Of a DNA stretch of 17,880 nt, positions 12,947-17,880 are shown in pieces. The stretch comes from an uncultured Clostridia bacterium (GTDB taxonomy: Bacteria; Bacillota; Clostridia; TANB77; CAG-508), in the NCBI GenBank assembly GCA_948919095.1, contig CAQYCU010000002.1:45668-63547 (forward strand). The letters run 5' to 3'. The notes under the pieces were generated by a model, which made no database searches, was not told the origin of the DNA, and worked only from the letters and a program-made list of their open reading frames with translations. Each line of letters begins with the position of its first letter. Within the stretch, counting starts at the first letter, position 1. A program made the translations under genes and the position numbers.

Positions 12947-13426
12947 ATGGTTCATATTAATATTATATGTATTGGTAAAATTAAAGAACAGTTTTTAAAA
13001 GATGCTATTGATGAGTATTCTAAAAGGCTAAGTAGATATTGTATTCTCAATATAATTGAATTGCCTGATAAAAAAATACCTGATAAATTAAATGCTTCTA
13101 TTGAAAAACAAATTATAGATTTTGAGAGTAACGAAATTATCTCTCATCTTTCTAAAAATGACTTTAAAATGTGTTTAGACCTTTCAGGAAAAGAATATTC
13201 TTCTCCTGAATTTGCATCTAAATTAAATGCTCTACAACTTACTCAAAGTGAAATTTCGTTTATAATTGGTGGTTCTTTAGGAATTAATAATGATTTAAAA
13301 TCTATATGTAATGAAAAAATATGTTTTTCTAGAATGACTTTTCCTCACCAACTCATGCGTGTTTTTTTATTAGAGCAAGTTTTTAGAGCTTTCAAAATTA
13401 ATAATAATGAAAAATATCATCATTAA
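12947..13426 (+). CDS. rlmH: 23S rRNA pseudouridine-1915 N3-methyltransferase RlmH
   Basis: RlmH methylates pseudouridine 1915 in helix 69 of 23S rRNA on the assembled 70S ribosome. The protein has 159 residues, the standard length. It shows the SPOUT-fold knot region FIIGGSLG at 105-112 (S-adenosylmethionine loop) and the diagnostic C-terminus SRMTFPHQLMRVFLLEQVFRAFKI followed by a terminal YHH (usually YHK or YHH/YH). The start has AGAGGT eight bases upstream. It is last in the murA-walJ-rlmH unit. No strong terminator follows; the inverted repeat at 13476-13583 lies downstream between converging genes. Confidence 0.97.
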   Translation: MVHINIICIGKIKEQFLKDAIDEYSKRLSRYCILNIIELPDKKIPDKLNASIEKQIIDFESNEIISHLSKNDFKMCLDLSGKEYSSPEFASKLNALQLTQSEISFIIGGSLGINNDLKSICNEKICFSRMTFPHQLMRVFLLEQVFRAFKINNNEKYHH

Positions 13427-13475
13427 TTTTTCTTTTGTTTATTTATAATTTTTTCTTTAGTGTTTTTATAAAAAG

Positions 13476-13583
13476 TTTGTAGAGGAAAGTATTTTTAGGG
13501 GGGCACTACACTGATTTTATTAAAATAATATAGAATACATTAAGATTATGATGATTTTTCTTTTGTGTTATTTCCTCTACAAA
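13476..13583. repeat. 108-bp segment bounded by 13-bp inverted repeats
   Basis: TTTGTAGAGGAAA (13476-13488) and TTTCCTCTACAAA (13571-13583) are perfect inverted copies. The 82-base interior includes an unusual G-run (AGGGGGGCACTACAC). On the minus strand the second arm is followed by CTTTTTAT, so it could terminate the small ORF upstream. The big loop and the sharp ends also suit a tiny MITE-like relic. No open frame lies inside. Confidence 0.5.
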
Positions 13584-13585
13584 AA

Positions 13586-13753
13586 TTAAAAACTTATTAA
13601 CTTTTTACTTTCTTCTTTTGAAAATTTTATAAATTCATTTAACGAGTGATTATATGATATTCTATTTAAGATAATTATTGCTGTAATTTCTTCGATAATT
13701 ATCTTTACTAAGAAATATGTAGATAAAAACAACAATATATAATAAAATATCAT
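13586..13753 (-). CDS. Possible small membrane protein (55 residues)
   Basis: From the ATG at 13753 the frame gives MIFYYILLFLSTYFLVKIII..., one membrane helix (about residues 2-30) and a short charged tail (EFIKFSKEESKKLISF). The frame runs on upstream to a TTG at 13804, but that codon overlaps the -10 box at 13793-13798, so it cannot be the start. The nearest ribosome site (AAAGG) is 14 bases from the ATG, too far to be convincing. It is unclear whether the strong promoter drives this small protein or an untranslated RNA. I do not recognise the protein. Confidence 0.4.
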   Translation of the reverse strand: MIFYYILLFLSTYFLVKIIIEEITAIIILNRISYNHSLNEFIKFSKEESKKLISF

Positions 13754-13792
13754 AATTACTATTTTTACCTTTCTCGTTTCTGAATTTTCTCT

Positions 13793-13821
13793 AGTATATA
13801 CCAATATTTTCCATTTGTCAA
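13793..13821 (-). promoter_or_regulatory. Consensus promoter between spmB and the small ORF
   Basis: Minus strand: TTGACA (13816-13821, perfect), a 17-bp spacer, TATACT (13793-13798). It is among the best promoters in the window and starts a transcript at about 13786, just past the spmB stop. Confidence 0.75.
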
Positions 13822-13839
13822 TACTTTTTTCAAAAATTT

Positions 13840-14364
13840 TTATTTCAATATTAAAATTGCAGTTACAATACTAGCTATATCTGCTAGTATTGCTGGAATT
13901 ATAACATTTCTACTTTTTTTTGCTTTTATTTCATTCATATATATTGCTATAACATAAAATGTTGTTTCTGATGCTCCCATTATACATGCTGATATCATTC
14001 CTATTTTGCTGTCTGTACCAAATTTAGTCATTAAATCTGTAGCTAGTGCCATTGCTGCACTTCCTGATATTGGTTTAATTAGTGCTAAAGGTAATATTTC
14101 ACCGGGTATTTCAAATTTTGTTAAAAATGAAAATATTTTTACTATATAATCTAGTGCACCTGAAGTTCTTAACATACCTATTGCCAAAAATATTCCTATT
14201 AATGTTGGAAACATTCCAATTGTAATTTTTATTCCATCTTTTGCTCCTTCACAAAACAAATTATATACATTTTTTTTCTCAAGTAAACCTACTGATATAA
14301 CTGTAGTTATAATTATAGGTACTATTAATGCTGATAAATATGCCATTATAGTTCTCACTTTCAT
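13840..14364 (-). CDS. spmB: Spore maturation protein SpmB
   Basis: A 174-residue polytopic membrane protein of the nucleoside-recognition (Gate) domain family, about the length of the Bacillus protein (178). SpmA and SpmB together are needed for spore core dehydration and heat resistance; their transport activity is not established. Family stretches include GAKDGIKITIGMFPTLIGIFLAIGML, ISGSAAMALATDLM and CIMGASETTFYVIAIYMNE. Hydrophobic spans cover most of the length. The ATG overlaps the spmA stop by one base (TAATG), so translation is coupled. In Bacillus the pair is expressed in the mother cell; I could not find a clear sigma-E promoter here. Confidence 0.95.
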   Translation of the reverse strand: MKVRTIMAYLSALIVPIIITTVISVGLLEKKNVYNLFCEGAKDGIKITIGMFPTLIGIFLAIGMLRTSGALDYIVKIFSFLTKFEIPGEILPLALIKPISGSAAMALATDLMTKFGTDSKIGMISACIMGASETTFYVIAIYMNEIKAKKSRNVIIPAILADIASIVTAILILK

Positions 14365-14939
14365 TATTTACTTTTTTTTAATAATATCTTGGTTGTTATT
14401 ATTCCTACTGACGTTCCTACTATAGTTGATATCCAAATTGGTACAATTATGCCAGCTGGATTTTGTGCTCCTAATGATGCTCTTATCGCCATTATACTCG
14501 TAGGAAGTATTTGTATTGAAGTTGTATTTAGAACCATTAGCATAACCATTGAATCTGTAAGCTTTTCTTTGTTTTTATTTTCTTTTTGTAATTCACTCAT
14601 TGCTTTTAGTCCCGATGATGTTGCAGCATTCCCTATTCCTATTATATTTGAGATAGTGTTTATTGATATTGCTTCCATTGCCCCTTCATTTTCTTTTGCA
14701 TCTTTAAATAGCCAATTAAGTATTGGTTTTAATATTTTTTTTAAATATATTATTATTTTAGTTGACTGTATAATTTTTATTATTCCACACCATAAACACA
14801 TATTGCCCAATAATGTTAGTGTTAATTGTATAACATCTGATACTGATGAAAATATTGAGTTATTAACTTCTTCTATATTCCCACTAATTAATGAAAATAA
14901 AAATGAAATTAGTATTAGTATTGGCCAAAGATAATTCAT
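14364..14939 (-). CDS. spmA: Spore maturation protein SpmA
   Basis: A 191-residue integral membrane protein, the partner of SpmB, close to the Bacillus length of 196. Typical segments are the N-terminal helix (WPILILISFLFSLISG), MCLWCGIIKIIQS, and the conserved Gate-domain block ISINTISNIIGIGNAATSSGLKAM. It is first in the spmA-spmB pair, with AAAGGA eight bases before the ATG. A hairpin at the end of rsmI separates it from the upstream genes, so a promoter should lie in the A/T-only stretch 14950-15027. I cannot pick one with confidence. Confidence 0.95.
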   Translation of the reverse strand: MNYLWPILILISFLFSLISGNIEEVNNSIFSSVSDVIQLTLTLLGNMCLWCGIIKIIQSTKIIIYLKKILKPILNWLFKDAKENEGAMEAISINTISNIIGIGNAATSSGLKAMSELQKENKNKEKLTDSMVMLMVLNTTSIQILPTSIMAIRASLGAQNPAGIIVPIWISTIVGTSVGIITTKILLKKSK

Positions 14940-15027
14940 TTTATTTTTCCTTTCGCATTTTATTAATTTATATTTATTTTTTAAAAAAATTATTACTTCT
15001 ATTTAATAATAATTTTAATATATATAA

Positions 15028-15055
15028 ATATCAGCATCATATAAAATGCTGATAT
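15028..15055 (-). terminator. Hairpin at the end of rsmI
   Basis: A perfect ten-pair stem, ATATCAGCAT (15028-15037) with ATGCTGATAT (15046-15055), with an eight-base loop. On the minus strand it is followed by TTTATATATATT, a broken T-run. The 5' arm encodes the last residues of RsmI and the loop holds the stop, so the terminator is built into the gene. Confidence 0.6.
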
Positions 15056-15855
15056 ATTTCATTTTTATTAACTTTTCTATCTTTTGCTATTTTTTTTATT
15101 ATTTCTTTTTTTTCTAATCCTTCTTTTTCATAATATTTATAATGTTCTTCCACGGACAAATTATTCAATGTATTTTCTTGTTTTATCTCCTCTCCTTCAA
15201 TTAAGATTACATATTCTCCTTTAGGACTTTCAACTTTTTTAATTACTTCACTAATATTTCCTCTATAAAAATTTTCATGTATTTTAGTTAATTCCTTTGC
15301 AATTACAATATACCTATCTCCTAATCTTTCTAGTATATCTTCTAGAGTAGTTAATATTCTATGTGGTGCTTCATATAATATTATTGTTTTTTCTTCTTTT
15401 TTTAATACTTCAAATTTTTCATTTCTTAATTTTTTATTTAAAGGTAAAAATCCATAAAATGAAAATTCCCTTGTGTTTAATCCAGAAGTTATTAGAGCAT
15501 TTATTAATGCGCAGGCACCTGGAATTGGTATAATTTCTATATTTTTTTCTATTGCTTTTTTTACTATTTCTTCTCCTGGGTCAGATATTGCTGGTGTTCC
15601 AGCATCTGAAACTAATGCAATACTTTGTCCTTCATTTAATTTTTCTATTAAAAAATCAGTTTTTGTTTCTTCACTGTGTCTGTGATAACTATATAACTTT
15701 TTTGTTATTTCATAATGATTTAATAACTTTAATGTTTGTCTTGTATCCTCTGCAGCAATTAAATCTACTTCTTTAAGTGTTTTTATAGCTCTAAAAGTTA
15801 TATCTTCAAGATTCCCTATTGGGGTCGCTACTAAATATAATTTTCCTTTATTCAT
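15037..15855 (-). CDS. rsmI: 16S rRNA (cytidine-1402-2'-O)-methyltransferase RsmI
   Basis: RsmI methylates the ribose of C1402 in the 16S decoding centre. The 272-residue protein has the tetrapyrrole-methylase fold with LYLVATPIGNLEDITFRA at the start, AAEDTRQT at 34-41, SDAGTPAISDPG at 83-94 and PIPGACA at 110-116, all diagnostic. It is about 15-20 residues shorter than the Bacillus enzyme, the difference lying in the C-terminal tail. Its ATG lies inside the end of trmN6 (eight-base overlap), so it is translated by coupling. The adjacent yabB-rsmI arrangement is common in Firmicutes. The pair ends at the hairpin at 15028-15055. Confidence 0.96.
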   Translation of the reverse strand: MNKGKLYLVATPIGNLEDITFRAIKTLKEVDLIAAEDTRQTLKLLNHYEITKKLYSYHRHSEETKTDFLIEKLNEGQSIALVSDAGTPAISDPGEEIVKKAIEKNIEIIPIPGACALINALITSGLNTREFSFYGFLPLNKKLRNEKFEVLKKEEKTIILYEAPHRILTTLEDILERLGDRYIVIAKELTKIHENFYRGNISEVIKKVESPKGEYVILIEGEEIKQENTLNNLSVEEHYKYYEKEGLEKKEIIKKIAKDRKVNKNEIYQHFI

Positions 15856-16579
15856 TGTTATTTTCCTTATCTTTATATATATTAATTATTTCGTTTGTAT
15901 ATGTTCCGTCTTCTTTGTATATTACTAATGGTTTTTCTACCTTTAAAAATATATTACCATTTTTTACAGCTTTAATAAGAACTAAATTTGACTGTTCACT
16001 TAGTTTTGAATACACGAATCTAATCCTCTTTACTTCTAAATTATATTTATTTAATATTTTAAATAATTCAGTTAGTCTATTTACTCTATATACCATATAA
16101 AATGAACCATTTGAATTTATAAGTTCACTAGCAGTTTTTATCCAGTCTTCTAAATTTGCATGTATTTCAAATCTTGAAATTTGTTGTTTTATATTTTTAG
16201 ATATTATTCCTGTATCAACTTTTTTATATGGTGGATTTGTTATTACAACGTCATAATAATTTTTAGGTAATTTTAATTCCTTAATATTTGCATTTATTAT
16301 TTCAAAAATATTTTCTAAGGAATTTAATTTTATACTTTTTTGCGCCATCTTTGCAACTTCTTCTTGAATTTCAACACCTATAATTTTTTTAGGATAGACT
16401 TTTTTACTTAATAATATTCCTAATATTCCCGTTCCTGTTCCTAAATCTACAATAGTCTTATTTTTCTTAATATCTCTTGCAAATTCAGTTAAAAGTACAC
16501 TATCTATTCCAAACCTAAATCCATTTGTATCTTGAATTATTTTTAAATTTTCAAATTGTAAATCATCTATTCTTTCCAT
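15848..16579 (-). CDS. trmN6: tRNA1(Val) (adenine-37-N6)-methyltransferase, YabB/TrmN6 type
   Basis: A 243-residue Rossmann-fold methyltransferase. VDLGTGTGILGILL at 44-57 binds S-adenosylmethionine and TNPPYKK at 114-120 is the N6-adenine catalytic loop. The start RIDDLQFENLKIIQDTNGFRFGIDSVLL is the family's own N-terminus, which fixes the start at 16579. In E. coli the related TrmN6 methylates A37 of tRNA-Val; the Firmicutes substrate is inferred. There is no ribosome site. The -10 box ends six bases before the ATG, so the mRNA should begin at the start codon itself. No in-frame ATG, GTG or TTG exists in the sequence just upstream. It is followed by overlapping rsmI. Confidence 0.9.
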   Translation of the reverse strand: MERIDDLQFENLKIIQDTNGFRFGIDSVLLTEFARDIKKNKTIVDLGTGTGILGILLSKKVYPKKIIGVEIQEEVAKMAQKSIKLNSLENIFEIINANIKELKLPKNYYDVVITNPPYKKVDTGIISKNIKQQISRFEIHANLEDWIKTASELINSNGSFYMVYRVNRLTELFKILNKYNLEVKRIRFVYSKLSEQSNLVLIKAVKNGNIFLKVEKPLVIYKEDGTYTNEIINIYKDKENNNE

Positions 16580-16585
16580 AAAACT

Positions 16586-16614
16586 ATTATATAATAATTT
16601 TATAACTTTTTCAA
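16586..16614 (-). promoter_or_regulatory. Promoter giving a leaderless trmN6 mRNA
   Basis: Minus strand: TTGAAA (16609-16614), a 17-bp spacer, perfect TATAAT (16586-16591), then AGTTTT and the ATG. The expected +1 is the A of the start codon or within a base or two of it. Confidence 0.65.
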
Positions 16615-17880
16615 TATATTAATATAGTTTTATTAATTAATTTATAAAAATAATCTTTAATTTTATAATAAATAAAAATATTTTGTATTTATATTTAAAT
16701 TTTATATATAATTTGATTTTATTTTCTCTTAAATTCTTATTACAATTTATATTTCCTCAAATATTTTTCCTCTTTTTGTTAAATTATCATCTTAATATTT
16801 TGTATTGATAATTTGCCTAAATGACAGTTCTGGGCGTTATAGTGTTTTTTTTAGTATCTTATTTCTTTCATTTTTTTTTACTATCCTTCTGTAGCTTTTT
16901 TATATTTTGCCTTCCCCGTATGTTTTTCCTGGTTTGTAAATTCTTGAATATTGTTATATATAATAAAATCTACCCCACAATTTTTATAATATATAATATA
17001 CTTATAATTTAGCAGTATGTCTTTTTGTCAGAAATCACTTTTGCTTATCTTGTTATTCATTTTTATAAAAAGAGCTATTTTGAGCCTAATTATAATTTTT
17101 TATATTAATATATTATTTGAATTCTCCAGTGAAATCTTATAATATACACTCCATTTTCATATACTTTCTCTCAATTCTTCCCTATCTTTTTGTCTTTTAT
17201 ATATGTTCATTTTATTTTTTAATTATGTATACCATATCTGTTTTTCTTTATATCCCAAAGCTTTTCTAAAAGTTTCAATAATATTTTTGTGCCTATTTTA
17301 TTACTATCTTGTATACTTCCATTTTTTCTGCTCAATTAGATAGTCCTCTTTATTTTGTCAAATTGGCATTTTATCTTTTTGCAACTAAAATACAAATAAA
17401 CATATTTTTTCTACTATTATTTCCTTTTTATTTTATATCTTCTTATTTTATTCATTTTACCTTATCCTATAGATTTGAAGCTATTTATATAGCCTTTGTC
17501 TTATTTTGATTGCCTTATAATACTATTTTATATTTAATTGGTTTTAATTTATTTCATTTAAGCTATAAATTTTAGCCTTTTTGACAATTTCAATAGTAAT
17601 TAATTTCAAATGTCTTTATTAACACTTATAGAGACTTATTCAATTCTATTTTTTAAGACTAAAAAATATTTCATACTAGATAACTTTCAACTCTTCTTTT
17701 TCTTTTATCCCAATATTTTTACTTATTTTCTCAAAATAACTTAAATAATTTATTAACTTGTCAAATTAACAATGTTGACTTTTTTTATTAGCCACTGCGA
17801 ACTTTTGTTTTAGGCGCTGTCCTTTTTGATTTTTACGACATAAACTAATAGTATTATTTTTCTTTTGTTTTTTTAATTTA
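16615..17880. other. 1.27-kb gene-free, extremely A+T-rich end of the window
   Basis: No open frame here has both a plausible protein and a ribosome site. The two longer plus-strand frames (near 16821-17012 and 17309-17509) are Phe/Leu/Ile/Tyr-rich low-complexity sequence. I found no tRNA or clear structured RNA. Two small patches are richer in G+C: around 16817-16840 (GACAGTTCTGGGCG) and 17791-17821 (GCCACTGCG...AGGCGCTGTCC). An imperfect 20-bp palindrome, built on GTCAA/TTGAC, lies at about 17760-17780. A decayed gene is possible, but I could not reconstruct one. Confidence 0.5.

Noticed and set aside
13586..13804. 72-residue version of the small minus-strand ORF starting at TTG 13804
   Set aside because: The TTG overlaps the -10 box of a consensus promoter, so it is not within the transcript; only the shorter frame from 13753 is possible.
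17309..17509. 66-residue plus-strand open frame
   Set aside because: Strongly hydrophobic low-complexity translation with no ribosome site; typical of A+T-rich non-coding DNA.

Overview
The window looks like a chromosomal segment of a low-G+C, endospore-forming member of the Clostridia, possibly an uncultured gut lineage. The evidence is very A+T-rich DNA with AAGGAG-type ribosome sites, the sporulation genes spoIIR, spmA and spmB, a stand-alone Spo0A C-terminal-type domain, and Firmicutes-style gene pairs (murA-walJ-rlmH, and trmN6/yabB next to rsmI). The organism assignment is inference from these features.

Left part (1-5250), mostly minus strand. From right to left: tRNA-Arg(CCU) behind a ttcA-like tRNA thiolase; a gene-poor 660-bp stretch; a membrane-anchored XRE regulator with 17 tandem four-residue repeats; a foreign-looking cassette (about 2691-3310); a Spo0A C-terminal-domain orphan; a small DUF6514-like protein; tadA, whose last codons lie inside tRNA-Ser(CGA); and an unknown single-pass membrane protein. 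The cassette is the outstanding feature. It is visibly much richer in G+C than everything around it. It carries one secreted-protein gene on the plus strand and is bounded by imperfect inverted repeats of about 50 bp, the right one overlapping the end of that gene. No transposase is present.

Middle part (5278-9755), minus strand. A UDP-sugar pyrophosphorylase of the UDPGP/UAP1 type is followed by phosphoglucomutase and then ttcA. Mutase and pyrophosphorylase together would supply UDP-activated sugars. The pyrophosphorylase has a promoter and a G+C-rich leader that could form two alternative hairpins. An unknown 143-residue protein sits upstream behind a near-consensus promoter whose -10 is covered by a 19-bp palindrome.

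Right part. spoIIR (plus strand) has a sigma-F-like promoter and its own terminator. It is followed by the apparent operon murA-walJ-rlmH (cell-wall precursor synthesis, metallo-hydrolase, 23S rRNA methylation). Facing it on the minus strand are trmN6-rsmI, spmA-spmB and a small membrane ORF behind a consensus promoter. trmN6 appears to be leaderless. The last 1.3 kb (16580-17880) holds no gene I can support.

All family assignments come from reading the sequences by eye; no database search was run.
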